The notes under the pieces were generated by a model that saw only the letters and a program-made list of their open reading frames with translations, ran no database searches and was not told the DNA's origin. A stretch of DNA of 23,522 nucleotides from a virus. Positions 8,533-15,773 of the stretch are shown here, piece after piece. The first letter of the stretch is position 1, and every line of letters starts with the position of its first letter. The position numbers were made by a program, and so were the translations under genes. Location of the stretch: IMG/VR virus record IMGVR_UViG_3300047281_000018, positions 1-23,522 of that record; one strand, written 5' to 3'.

Positions 8533-10140
8533 TTGTCTGTTCGACTACTAAATAACTCCGGTAATGGAACCGTCGTAGACGGCAGCATTATCAGTTACTC
8601 ATACTCCGAGGACGTAACCGCCCTGCAACCTGGCAGTAGCACCGGTGGAACCGGTCAGGTGACAATCACTGCAGTTGAAGTTGCCCCTGATAAGGTGGGA
8701 AACACTCACCCTAATACCAAGTTGATGATTAACAATACCATTACTTTGGAAGACTCTGACTTTGGCAGTGTCAATGTACAGGTAAAAAAGATTTCGACCA
8801 ATGCTGGTGTTGCTAGCATTACTGGAGATACTGCACAATGGCGACTAAACACTAACCGAGTTGCTCCTCCAGTTGGCGGTCAGGATGCACCTCTTCCGAC
8901 CATCTCCTCAGCAATCTACACTTACTGTGGCCTTGTTGACATCATCCCAATTATCGAAGCCGACCTCGAAGCCGAACTGGATGCTATTCCAGTTAACTTC
9001 ATTGGCTGGAGTGGTAACGTCTGGGAACATTTGAAGATGCTTTGCTCTGCAGTTAGCTCAAGCACCCTAACTACTTCTGGCATTGAGGTATTTGTTAATG
9101 ACACTGGAGTTACTTTCCGTAAGGCACTTAACCGAGTTGACCCGATTGCCAATATGGAATCTGAAGTTTCATTTGCTGTGGACACCTTTGATGCAGCCCA
9201 GCAAATCGGCCTATACTCTTACAATACTTCTTATGGCCTAGATAAAGTAATCTACGAAGCATCTAACTATGCCGATGGGGCTGACCCAGCAAACACATTC
9301 CTAGCAAGCCTAACCGATGGAATGACTGTTGAAGCCGGTCAGACCATTACAAAAGTATTCAAGATGGATGCAACACTTGAGTATGTTAATCAGCCAGTAT
9401 GCGTCAGTACAATCACGAGAACTTACCCAGCTCCCTATACTGGAGACACTGGTGAATATGTTATTGTTGGTACAGACAACCTACCTATTGACCCAACTCA
9501 ATGGGAAGAACTTGGTGGCACTTTAATTATTGCTTTGACTGACAACCCAGATGAGATTGAAGTCACAATCACTGCACCACCTGAGCCTGAAATCGGTCAG
9601 GCTATTGGCGGAGGAGTTGGCTATGCACCATACAAGATTGGTGTTGAGGTTGCTGACGATGCAGAGTACCCAGCATTCTGGATTACCGGCACTGGCGTAT
9701 TCTTTAACAAGCGACTTCACCAATACGGCACAGGTGCCGACACAGCATATGCTGCTAAGATTGATGGCACCACAATTGACAACCCATTCATTACAACTGA
9801 AGCAGTTGCTAAGTCTCGTGGCGTAGCAGCGGCTCAGGCTGCCTGTGGCCCAACAGTAACCATGTCATCCACAGTTGCTAATGCTTCTGGTTTTAGCCAG
9901 GCCATCGGTACAACCATCATGCTTGAGAGCAATAGGTTCCGCATTGAGACTGCAAGTTACTCCGAAAGCAGCGTAACCCTAACTGGTTCTGCTTGTGCAG
10001 TTGTTGAAGATTTTAACGATAAGTGGACCGGCAAGACCTTTGCTGACTTTACAGACATCGCATTAAGCGAACTGACTTATCCAGATGAAGCACTAAAGTT
10101 TAACGAGTTTACAGTTATCCCACTTATGGAGGCGCAATAA
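8533..10140 (+). CDS. Tail-associated / baseplate protein (Tal-like minor tail protein)
   Basis: This 535-residue protein follows the Dit-like gene. It starts at TTG 8533, with AGAGG seven bases upstream inside the previous gene and only one base between the genes. It is Thr/Gly/Val-rich and begins with a short strand-rich region (MSVRLLNNSGNGTVVDGS). A central part near 130-160 resembles hub domains in which a helical segment follows a strand pair. No peptidase or lysozyme motif was found, unlike many Tal proteins. Order (tape measure, Dit, this gene, fibre) suggests it forms the tail-tip hub that carries the fibre. The exact family is uncertain. Confidence 0.6.
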   Translation: MSVRLLNNSGNGTVVDGSIISYSYSEDVTALQPGSSTGGTGQVTITAVEVAPDKVGNTHPNTKLMINNTITLEDSDFGSVNVQVKKISTNAGVASITGDTAQWRLNTNRVAPPVGGQDAPLPTISSAIYTYCGLVDIIPIIEADLEAELDAIPVNFIGWSGNVWEHLKMLCSAVSSSTLTTSGIEVFVNDTGVTFRKALNRVDPIANMESEVSFAVDTFDAAQQIGLYSYNTSYGLDKVIYEASNYADGADPANTFLASLTDGMTVEAGQTITKVFKMDATLEYVNQPVCVSTITRTYPAPYTGDTGEYVIVGTDNLPIDPTQWEELGGTLIIALTDNPDEIEVTITAPPEPEIGQAIGGGVGYAPYKIGVEVADDAEYPAFWITGTGVFFNKRLHQYGTGADTAYAAKIDGTTIDNPFITTEAVAKSRGVAAAQAACGPTVTMSSTVANASGFSQAIGTTIMLESNRFRIETASYSESSVTLTGSACAVVEDFNDKWTGKTFADFTDIALSELTYPDEALKFNEFTVIPLMEAQ

Positions 10141-11216
10141 TGGCGATTTACCCAAACAGCAATCTACCCTCTGCGTCGCAGCCATGGGGTCGTGAGATTC
10201 AAAAGAATGTCGAGAACGTCACCGCTCAGTTCCTAAGCGAACGTACTAATAACACTGCTAGGGATGCACAGCTGGAGGCATCCTACAAGCGTTTGAGTGC
10301 TACTAGCATTGAGACCGCAGCAGCAGTTGTGACTGCTCAAGCAGCAGCTACGGCTGCAGGCACAGCAGCGGCTACCGCAAACAGCGCCATCTCAGGTTTA
10401 ACTAGCCTTGGTTCTGCCGGTAGCGCCTATAGCGTCTATGCAAACAACATTACCGGTGGCACAATTACTGGTGTGACCTTTAGAACTGCAGCATCTGGTA
10501 CTAGGATTGAGCTGTCGGGCACTACCATGAGTACTTACTATGGTGTCTCTTTAGTTGGATACGTCTATGGCGATAGCGAGTATGGCGGTTCATATAAGTT
10601 TGTAGACTCAGGTGGCTCTAATGGAGTAACTGTTTTTAATAGTCAAACCATTCTTCGTGGTCCTGTTGGTAACGTATTTATCAACGGTTCAAACCTACAA
10701 ATCAACTCTAGTTCAAGTGTTGACCTAGTTGCATCAAGTGGATTTAATGTTACTGGTGGCATGAGCGTTAATAGCGGAGACTTGGTGGTGAATGGCGCAG
10801 GTACTATAACTGGAGCGTTAAAATCAGCCTACACCTATGCCAATACAGTAACATCAGCAGCTAATATTTATATGGCATCTGATGGCATCTTTAAGCGAAG
10901 CACTGCATCTAGTGCTAGGTTCAAGGAAAACATCCAAGACATTAAGTTAGTGGCTAACCTAGACCCACACAAGCTACTAAGTCTTCCAGTTCGTGCATTC
11001 TCCTATAAGCCTGAGCATCAGCCCGATGCAAGCGACTCAAGATATAATGTATTAATGCCAGGTTTTATTGCAGAAGAAGTGGAAGAAGCGTATCCGCTTG
11101 CTGCTGACTTCGATGATGGCGTTCCATATTCTTGGAACGAGCGTATGGTAGTTCCAGGCCTACTTGCCCTTGTGCAAGAACTTTACCAAAGAATAGAAAT
11201 ACTAGAAGGAAAATAA
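10140..11216 (+). CDS. Tail fibre with C-terminal self-cleaving S74 chaperone
   Basis: This 358-residue protein starts with the A shared by the previous stop (TAATGG). Residues 1-60 are a probable attachment region, 60-90 an Ala/Thr-rich helix likely to trimerise, and 100-250 a beta-rich fibre shaft. From about 253 it carries an intramolecular chaperone of the S74 (endosialidase-type) family: SSARFKENI, then a conserved GFIAEEVEEAYP near 308-319, then a C-terminal coiled coil (LLALVQELYQRIEILEG). S257 and K262 are spaced five apart, matching the catalytic Ser-Lys pair that releases the chaperone after trimer folding. Host binding by the mature fibre is inferred. Confidence 0.85.
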   Translation: MAIYPNSNLPSASQPWGREIQKNVENVTAQFLSERTNNTARDAQLEASYKRLSATSIETAAAVVTAQAAATAAGTAAATANSAISGLTSLGSAGSAYSVYANNITGGTITGVTFRTAASGTRIELSGTTMSTYYGVSLVGYVYGDSEYGGSYKFVDSGGSNGVTVFNSQTILRGPVGNVFINGSNLQINSSSSVDLVASSGFNVTGGMSVNSGDLVVNGAGTITGALKSAYTYANTVTSAANIYMASDGIFKRSTASSARFKENIQDIKLVANLDPHKLLSLPVRAFSYKPEHQPDASDSRYNVLMPGFIAEEVEEAYPLAADFDDGVPYSWNERMVVPGLLALVQELYQRIEILEGK

Positions 11217-11347
11217 TGAGCGAAAACACAGAACTGGATTTTCAAGAAATCCTAAAAGCATTCCGTGAATTGAATGCAGCACAGGCGCAAGAGATTGCAA
11301 TCCTCAAGGCTACAATCGTAGCTTTGCAAAAGAAAGAAGTTGAATAA
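11216..11347 (+). CDS. Small 43-residue helical protein between tail genes
   Basis: It begins at ATG 11216, overlapping the fibre stop by one base, with AGAAGGAAA just upstream. It ends with TAA, whose last A starts the next gene. The product (MSENTELDFQEI, ending LQKKEVE) is 43 residues and appears to be a single amphipathic helix with heptad-like spacing (AIL, ATI, ALQ). Its length and position suggest a fibre accessory or oligomerisation peptide. I do not recognise a family. Confidence 0.7.
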   Translation: MSENTELDFQEILKAFRELNAAQAQEIAILKATIVALQKKEVE

Positions 11348-11721
11348 TGGCAGGCGTAACACCAAAGGGTATTTCCTACCCGACATCAGGCGATAGCATT
11401 GCTCCGCTTGAGACTCACTTTCAAAGCCTAGCCAGCACTGCCGATAACCTTGGTACCGTGTCTGGCAAGAAGACGTTTAATGGTCCAACTGCTACTGGTG
11501 GTACCGTTGATGTCGATGTAACCTATGGTCAGACATTCCCAATTGCGCCTCAGATTTCAGCAACTATTGAAGGTCACGCAACTTCAAGCGTTTACGCTTC
11601 AACCATTCTAGGCGTTCCATCTACTACCGGATTTAGTATCCGTGTATTCCGCTGCAATGGTAGCGGAGTTGAAAACGGCCTCAAAGTAATGTGGCTAGCC
11701 AACACCTACATCGCACCGTAA
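11347..11721 (+). CDS. Small tail-tip protein with an H-type-lectin-like fold (probable receptor binding)
   Basis: This 124-residue protein starts with ATG 11347, overlapping the previous stop by one base. Residues 1-35 resemble the N-terminal anchor of phage tip proteins (GVTPKGISYPTSGDSIAPLE, then a short helix). Residues about 40-124 show a strand pattern seen in small H-type lectin domains: GKKTFNG, then YGQTFPIAPQISATIEG, then TTGFSIRVF and a terminal VMWLANTY. Such domains bind sugars. Its place after the S74 fibre suggests a second adhesin. The lectin assignment is by pattern and needs a profile search. Confidence 0.6.
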   Translation: MAGVTPKGISYPTSGDSIAPLETHFQSLASTADNLGTVSGKKTFNGPTATGGTVDVDVTYGQTFPIAPQISATIEGHATSSVYASTILGVPSTTGFSIRVFRCNGSGVENGLKVMWLANTYIAP

Positions 11722-11730
11722 GGATAAATA

Positions 11731-12198
11731 ATGGCAATTCTAAAAGCAAAATTCAGGGCACCATACTTTGAGCCAACTAAAGGCGACCGTCGTGATGGCC
11801 TAAACAAACTGACCATCGGCAATAGCGGTGAGCCTCGCAAGAATCCTCACCGTGGCTCTGACTGGGGCGGCAAGCTAATCACCTCAATCTCAACTGGTCG
11901 AGTCACCGAAGTGTTCTTCTCTGAACAACTAGGCAACTGCTTGACCATGAAGAACGCCGATGGCGTGTTCATCCTTTACGCTCACATGGCAAAGCCATCA
12001 AGCCGTAAAGTTGGCGACATGGTTGTTGCTGGCGAGACTGCTATTGGCATGGTTGGCAACACTGGCTCATACAGTTTCGGTGCTCACCTACATGCAGCAG
12101 CAGCAAAGCACAAGCAGCCACACCTTGCTCCACAGGGTAAGTTGCTTGACTTGTTCACGCTAATTGACAACTACCAGGTCTCATTGAAAGCAGCCTAG
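11731..12198 (+). CDS. M23-family metallopeptidase, probable endolysin
   Basis: This 155-residue protein has the full zinc and catalytic set of lysostaphin-type (M23) peptidases: H40 and D44 in NPHRGSDWGG, H85 in YAHM, and H119-x-H121 in GAHLHA. The glycine- and valine-rich core (GRVTEVFF, VGDMVVAGETAIGMVGNTG) also fits. It would cut peptide cross-links in peptidoglycan. It has no signal peptide and lies directly before two membrane proteins, so release through a holin is expected and the endolysin role is preferred over a virion-bound enzyme. There is no separate cell-wall-binding domain; the short N-terminal and C-terminal extensions are unassigned. Confidence 0.85.
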   Translation: MAILKAKFRAPYFEPTKGDRRDGLNKLTIGNSGEPRKNPHRGSDWGGKLITSISTGRVTEVFFSEQLGNCLTMKNADGVFILYAHMAKPSSRKVGDMVVAGETAIGMVGNTGSYSFGAHLHAAAAKHKQPHLAPQGKLLDLFTLIDNYQVSLKAA

Positions 12199-12210
12199 GC
12201 AAGGTACAAT
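12184..12210 (+). promoter_or_regulatory. Probable promoter for the holin-like genes
   Basis: TACAAT at 12205-12210 is a good -10 hexamer, and TTGAAA at 12184-12189 is a fair -35 with a short 15-base spacer. A transcript would start near 12217, between the peptidase stop and ATG 12236. The context GGTACAATAGTA matches 11 of 12 bases at 2182-2193 before the tape measure gene. Confidence 0.5.
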
Positions 12211-12235
12211 AGTATTGGGCGAGAATGGAAGATTT

Positions 12236-12478
12236 ATGATATTGGATATCATTAGACGGACCTTTGCGGTCATTATCTTGAACGTCACAAGCGCCTTCGT
12301 TGGCGGTGCCTTCATTGGCCTAGAGGTTTGGCAATCATCTTTGATGGCGGCCATCTCTGGCGTTATGGGTGTGGCTCAAGAGCTTTCTCGCAGCTATCTA
12401 CATGATGGCAAGCTAGACGCAGATGAAATCAACCGTGCGTTTGGTAATGCTGCAGATAAGACCCGACCGAAAAAGTAA
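12236..12478 (+). CDS. Small two-helix membrane protein, holin candidate
   Basis: An 80-residue product begins at ATG 12236 behind TGGAAG. A TTG start at 12215 is possible, but it would lie upstream of, or at, the predicted transcript start. Hydrophobic stretches at about 9-28 (TFAVIILNVTSAFVGGAFIG) and 32-50 are likely membrane helices. The C-terminal 28 residues are hydrophilic and acidic then basic (DGKLDADEINRAF, ending PKK). Small size, two membrane helices, charged tail and position after the peptidase fit a class II holin. No sequence family is recognised. Confidence 0.65.
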   Translation: MILDIIRRTFAVIILNVTSAFVGGAFIGLEVWQSSLMAAISGVMGVAQELSRSYLHDGKLDADEINRAFGNAADKTRPKK

Positions 12479-12479
12479 T

Positions 12480-12740
12480 ATGTCAGAAAATACTACAGAT
12501 ATGACCATACTCATTGCCATTGGGCGCATTGAGGAAAAAGTGGATAACGTACAAAGGACCCAAGAACGTATGGAAAACAAGTTCGATGCCCACGATAGTA
12601 GGTTAACGACTGTAGAGCACGACATCACAGAACTAAAGACTCAGCGTGACAACAAGAGCAGCAAGATTGCTTTATCGCTTGCCGTAATTGCATTGGTCAT
12701 CGCTGCACTAGGAGTCCTAATAGGGCTACCAGCAGTATAG
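12480..12740 (+). CDS. Small membrane protein with coiled coil, second holin-like or antiholin candidate
   Basis: An 86-residue product starts at ATG 12480, one base after the previous stop. Residues 10-58 form a charged predicted coiled coil (IGRIEEKVDNVQRTQERMEN). Residues about 62-83 form one strong membrane helix (IALSLAVIALVIAALGVLIG), leaving almost nothing outside. This layout recurs in phage lysis cassettes as a partner of the holin, but it could also be a spanin-like or superinfection-related protein. It is the last gene before the terminator. Confidence 0.65.
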   Translation: MSENTTDMTILIAIGRIEEKVDNVQRTQERMENKFDAHDSRLTTVEHDITELKTQRDNKSSKIALSLAVIALVIAALGVLIGLPAV

Positions 12741-12760
12741 GAACTACCCGACAAATAGAC

Positions 12761-12794
12761 AAAACCCCCGGTCATGAGGTGAGCCGGGGGTTTT
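12761..12794. terminator. Bidirectional terminator between convergent operons
   Basis: Bases 12761-12771 (AAAACCCCCGG) pair perfectly with 12784-12794 (CCGGGGGTTTT), an 11-bp stem with a 12-base loop. It provides a T tract in either direction. It lies between the stops of the + strand lysis genes (12740) and the - strand thyX gene (12807). Confidence 0.92.
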
Positions 12795-12806
12795 GCTTTA
12801 TCTGGG

Positions 12807-13502
12807 CTAGGGTGCGACCCTACCATTCTTGACGAATACCTTGTGTGTTACTGGCATACATCCCGAGAAGAACGTTTCCATCTTCTCTGCTACCATCTCG
12901 ATTTCCCTCTGAGGGAACGATGGATAGGTACTTGCTTCATCTTTTGTGCGTAAACTCAAGAAGTTCATTAGGCTTCTCGCATTCATTGTGACATACATTG
13001 AGCTGAAGATATTCACAGGTAGGACCATTCTCGCAACTTCACGAGCAATGCCATGGTCTAACATAGTTAGATACTTACCATAGGCATCTTTGGATGATGC
13101 CATAATTAGTCTCTGAGTAATTAGCGTATCTTCTGCTGTGCCGGGGATAAATTCATAAGCCCCGACTTTGCCAATCTGGATTAGGTTGCGGTCTAGATGT
13201 GGCAGGTAAAACACTGGTTCAAGTTGCTTGTATCTTCCGGACTCTTCGTTATAAGATGCCATGCGGTGACGCATGAACTCCCTAAAGACGAAGATTGGTG
13301 CTTCGATTCTGAATGTAAAACTGTTGTGTTCAAATGGTGAGCCATGCCTGTCTCGCATGAGGTAGTTGATTAGCCCCTCATCACGCTCAGGAGCGTCCTC
13401 TGCGCCACTTGACACCCTTGCTGCCATAGCCACTGCTTTGTCGCTTGCCATAGCGTCTACAAGCTCTACAGTGACATCCGTTCTAAACGTTATATTTGTC
13501 AT
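12807..13502 (-). CDS. thyX: FAD-dependent thymidylate synthase ThyX
   Basis: This 231-residue enzyme would make dTMP from dUMP using methylene-tetrahydrofolate and FAD/NADPH, supplying thymidine for phage DNA. The signature RHR-x7-S is intact at R78 H79 R80 ... S88 (RHRMASYNEESGRY). The rest of the fold is full length, including NLIQIGK-like and LPVNIFSSMYVTMNARSLMN segments. The start is supported by AAGGAGG four bases upstream. It is the last gene of the - strand arm, eight bases after the small gene upstream of it. Nothing suggests inactivation. Confidence 0.96.
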   Translation of the reverse strand: MTNITFRTDVTVELVDAMASDKAVAMAARVSSGAEDAPERDEGLINYLMRDRHGSPFEHNSFTFRIEAPIFVFREFMRHRMASYNEESGRYKQLEPVFYLPHLDRNLIQIGKVGAYEFIPGTAEDTLITQRLIMASSKDAYGKYLTMLDHGIAREVARMVLPVNIFSSMYVTMNARSLMNFLSLRTKDEASTYPSFPQREIEMVAEKMETFFSGCMPVTHKVFVKNGRVAP

Positions 13503-13510
13503 TTGCCTCC

Positions 13511-13693
13511 TTATTTCTTTTTTTCAGCAGGCCATGTTCCGCCTGGTTCAACCTTCTCTGCAATTGAGATAGCAACCATCTGCCTAATAGCAGCTTGCTT
13601 GTCTCCGTGGCAACCCTTTAGTCCGTAATCTTTATTGACTACAGCCCAGCGACCCTTGCAGTCTGGATGTTTTTGTGATAGATAATATGGCAT
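13511..13693 (-). CDS. Small 60-residue protein of unknown function
   Basis: It begins at ATG 13693, overlapping the previous stop by one base, with AAGGA upstream. It has three notable features: HPDCKGRWAVV near residues 9-19, GLKGCHGDK near 24-32, and a helix QAAIRQMVAISIAEK at 33-47. The pattern Cys - aromatic - AVV - G - CH - helix resembles the short C-terminal tail of many phage capsid proteases and related proteins. The resemblance is by eye only. It ends with a Lys-rich tail. Confidence 0.75.
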   Translation of the reverse strand: MPYYLSQKHPDCKGRWAVVNKDYGLKGCHGDKQAAIRQMVAISIAEKVEPGGTWPAEKKK

Positions 13694-13884
13694 TATTTTT
13701 CCTTCTTGTCATTTGAATAAAAACCTGAACCATTAAAACTTACCAGCGGTGAATAGTATACCTGCTTTGTTGGTGATTTGCAAATCGAGCAGGTTACTTC
13801 TTCTGGTTTATCTTTCATTGCACAGGTGATACTGTTGTCGCTACCGCAATCCGGCTTAACGCATCTGTAATTATAAGTCGGCAT
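13693..13884 (-). CDS. Small FmdB-type zinc-ribbon protein
   Basis: The product is 63 residues from ATG 13884, chosen because GGAG lies six bases upstream and MPTYNYRC is the classic opening of FmdB/CxxC-type zinc ribbons. Cysteines form C-x4-C (CVKPDC) and C-x2-C (CSIC), probably binding one zinc. The remainder (VYYSPLVSFNGSGFYSNDKK) matches the usual family ending, in which a GSGFY-like motif precedes a charged tail. Function in this family is poorly known, possibly regulatory. Its start overlaps the end of the upstream gene by 14 bases. Confidence 0.85.
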   Translation of the reverse strand: MPTYNYRCVKPDCGSDNSITCAMKDKPEEVTCSICKSPTKQVYYSPLVSFNGSGFYSNDKKEK

Positions 13885-14209
13885 CTTCTTCTCCGAGGTC
13901 AGCTGCATAAAGATACTTGCAGTCGTCACAGTCTTTTACTTGGCAGGTCGAGTCACAGTGGAGACAACCAAAGCCGTACTCGTTCTCTACTAACCGATAG
14001 ACCGGCAAGCCACAAGAACACATGTACTGGATTCGGAAGTCAATGTCTGCTTCTTCATCGTGGATAGTGTCTACATAAACCTCCAGAGGGATGCCCTTCT
14101 TTGAGAAGAACACCCCTGCTGGACCACCCGTAGGTAGTTTAGTTATACTTTTCTTCTTGTAGTATCTATCTAAAAGTACTTTAAATAGACCTATAAGTTG
14201 TGTTATCAA
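13871..14209 (-). CDS. Cysteine-rich small protein of unknown function
   Basis: The product is 112 residues if TTG 14209 is the start, with GAGGGGG about ten bases upstream. GTG codons further in are alternatives, so the N-terminus is uncertain. The C-terminal half holds many cysteines: C64-x-C66 (CSCG), C82-x2-C85, C89, and C94-x2-C97, probably two zinc sites. Before this comes a strand-rich region (PLEVYVDTIHDEEADIDFRI). It overlaps the end of the exonuclease gene by 29 bases. No family is recognised. Confidence 0.7.
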   Translation of the reverse strand: MITQLIGLFKVLLDRYYKKKSITKLPTGGPAGVFFSKKGIPLEVYVDTIHDEEADIDFRIQYMCSCGLPVYRLVENEYGFGCLHCDSTCQVKDCDDCKYLYAADLGEEDADL

Positions 14210-14915
14210 TACTCTTTGACCCCCTCATCCACTTACCGCAAGAGTTGCACTGAAAACGCTGGTAAGTAGAAGTGGTGGTACGAGAGAACCCTCTACGCTG
14301 TAGGTCGGTAGAGGCACAATTGCTGCATCCATCCTCAACGCCATCATACAAAGCAGCATGAGGGTGATTCTTAATCCAAGGCTTGAGCTTCTCGTAAAGG
14401 TCTACAAGTAGGTCTACATCTTGAATCTGGTATTTCTTCATCTCTTGCCAGGCCTTGTTGTCTCCGGCCATACACTTAAGCCACAAGTCGAAACCTGAGT
14501 GCTTCACCTTTGAGCCAACGCCCAAGGTCTGTGCTACATAATCTAGTTTGTTCGATGGGAACTTGAACTGAGACTTGACAACTCGCATCAGGTCTAGGTC
14601 CTTGTAAGGTGAAGGTGGCAACATGCCAGCCTGAATCATCTCACGCTTCATGTGCTTGCTGTCGAATGATGCTGAGTTCCAGCCGATAACAATATCTGCC
14701 TCGTCCATTACTCTGTGCATCTCGTCAAGCATATGCTGCTTGCCATCGTGGTGAACTGACTTGAAGAGAACTTTCTTCTCACCATACCAACGAGCACCAA
14801 AGCAGATTACTTCAGTTGACTTTGCAATCTGTCCGATGGATACGTTCTGGTCCCATAGCCCCCAAACGTGAGCTAAAATTGGACTTGTTTCTAGGTCTAG
14901 AAATAGAATTTTCAT
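14181..14915 (-). CDS. DEDDy-type 3'-5' exonuclease (RNase H-like) with C-terminal zinc ribbon
   Basis: This 244-residue protein has the exonuclease motifs in order: D7 and E9 in FLDLETS, N80 and D85 in GWNSASFD, and Y162-x3-D166 in YQIQDVD, marking the DEDDy subclass. It should remove nucleotides from 3' ends with two metal ions. Residues 197-226 add C197-x2-C200 and C223-x2-C226, a zinc ribbon that probably helps bind nucleic acid. No DNA polymerase domain is fused and none is visible nearby. It could proofread for a host polymerase or act in recombination. The start at ATG 14915 has AAGGG upstream. Confidence 0.88.
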   Translation of the reverse strand: MKILFLDLETSPILAHVWGLWDQNVSIGQIAKSTEVICFGARWYGEKKVLFKSVHHDGKQHMLDEMHRVMDEADIVIGWNSASFDSKHMKREMIQAGMLPPSPYKDLDLMRVVKSQFKFPSNKLDYVAQTLGVGSKVKHSGFDLWLKCMAGDNKAWQEMKKYQIQDVDLLVDLYEKLKPWIKNHPHAALYDGVEDGCSNCASTDLQRRGFSRTTTSTYQRFQCNSCGKWMRGSKSIDNTTYRSI

Positions 14916-14921
14916 GCGCCC

Positions 14922-15365
14922 TTAATCCTTCCATCCGGCTGTCAAAGTCGGCATATGTTTGTTATTCCTTAAGTATATCACGGCATGGCGCACTGCGTCA
15001 TTTGCGTGAGGCTTACCTGGAATATGCAAGCCCATCTTCTTCAGCCTTGCGTCATCGCACAGTGGCTTCAGCTTTGGTTCTTGGTATACGATTGGTATCA
15101 CTTTGCCGTACATGCCTTCTAGCGCACCGATAATGGACACTGGAGATAGGTCTGCCCCGTAGATACCTTCTCGTAGAGTGAATGATTCACACACAACCAG
15201 GTCTATAAGCATGTTATCAATCACGTCATCTACGAAATCGATGAACCCTTTAAGGCCACCAATAATCTGGCCACGCTTTAGAAGTTCCGGGAACTCATTT
15301 TCAACTACATCAAATACTGCATAGCCAGTTGTGCCACCTGGGTCAAGACTAAGAATTGTTGCCAT
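14922..15365 (-). CDS. RuvC-like Holliday junction resolvase
   Basis: This 147-residue protein starts at ATG 15365. This start is preferred over an in-frame ATG 36 bases upstream because AAGGGAAA lies about seven bases away and the RuvC opening follows at once: ILSLDPGGTTGYAVF with D8. Other acidic residues fit the RuvC catalytic set: E60 in VVCESF, and D123 with H120 in PHANDAVRHAVIY. It should cut branched DNA such as four-way junctions, resolving replication or recombination intermediates before packaging. It lies next to the exonuclease gene. Confidence 0.9.
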   Translation of the reverse strand: MATILSLDPGGTTGYAVFDVVENEFPELLKRGQIIGGLKGFIDFVDDVIDNMLIDLVVCESFTLREGIYGADLSPVSIIGALEGMYGKVIPIVYQEPKLKPLCDDARLKKMGLHIPGKPHANDAVRHAVIYLRNNKHMPTLTAGWKD

Positions 15366-15561
15366 TGTATTTCCCTTCTGTTTCGTCTGTGTAAACCTCA
15401 TAAGCGGTTCTGTTCTTTAGTGTTTGCCATAACTGAAAGCATTGTTTCGCTAAAGGATAGGTAGAGCCACTCTCGAACTTTACTGCGTGGAACTTAACTG
15501 CTGGGATGTCATACCTGACATCTTCAAACTTGGCCTTCATGCTGGTGTTTACTGTCGCCAA
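15349..15561 (-). CDS. Small conserved-looking protein of unknown function
   Basis: The best start is TTG 15561, because GGAG lies six bases upstream; TTG 15573 and ATG 15540 have no good ribosome site. That gives 70 residues. The middle contains KFHAVKFESGSTYPLAKQCF, then a helix with LWQTLKNRTAYEVYTDE. The Asp/Glu-rich end (DETEGKYNG) is typical of small cytoplasmic phage proteins. It overlaps both neighbours, the upstream gene by 13 bases and the resolvase gene by 17, consistent with translational coupling. No function is assigned. Confidence 0.7.
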   Translation of the reverse strand: MATVNTSMKAKFEDVRYDIPAVKFHAVKFESGSTYPLAKQCFQLWQTLKNRTAYEVYTDETEGKYNGNNS

Positions 15562-15773
15562 AGATTTCTCCAAAGGCTAGGTGAGTGGTTGAATTCGATT
15601 GCAGCTTTTTCTTCAGGCGATTCATATAAGCGGATGATGTGAATACATGGGTCACTTTCTTCGTACTCTTCATCTTCCTGCTCGCTGGTAGGCAAGCCAT
15701 CGTGTGTGTAGCAGACAGCCGGACCACACCAGCCATTGTCCATGCCGTGCTTTAGCCATTCATTATAGTCCAT
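15549..15773 (-). CDS. Small actinophage-type conserved protein of unknown function
   Basis: The product is 74 residues from ATG 15773. The layout is one I associate with a widespread actinophage hypothetical family: MDYNEWLKHGMDNGWCGPAV at the start, CYTHDGLPTSEQEDEEYEE, a DPCIHIIRLY motif, and an ending NHSPSLWR. Invariant-looking Cys and His residues (C16, C21, and C-x-H in DPCIHI) could bind metal. It overlaps the helix-turn-helix gene by 11 bases. The function of the family is unknown to me. Confidence 0.85.
   Translation of the reverse strand: MDYNEWLKHGMDNGWCGPAVCYTHDGLPTSEQEDEEYEESDPCIHIIRLYESPEEKAAIEFNHSPSLWRNLWRQ

Noticed and set aside
12215-12235. TTG 12215 as start of the holin candidate
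   Set aside because: It lies at or before the predicted transcript start, and ATG 12236 has a better ribosome site.
15366-15401. Longer N-terminus for the RuvC-like protein
   Set aside because: It would add a charged extension before the conserved first strand, and ATG 15365 has a good ribosome site.
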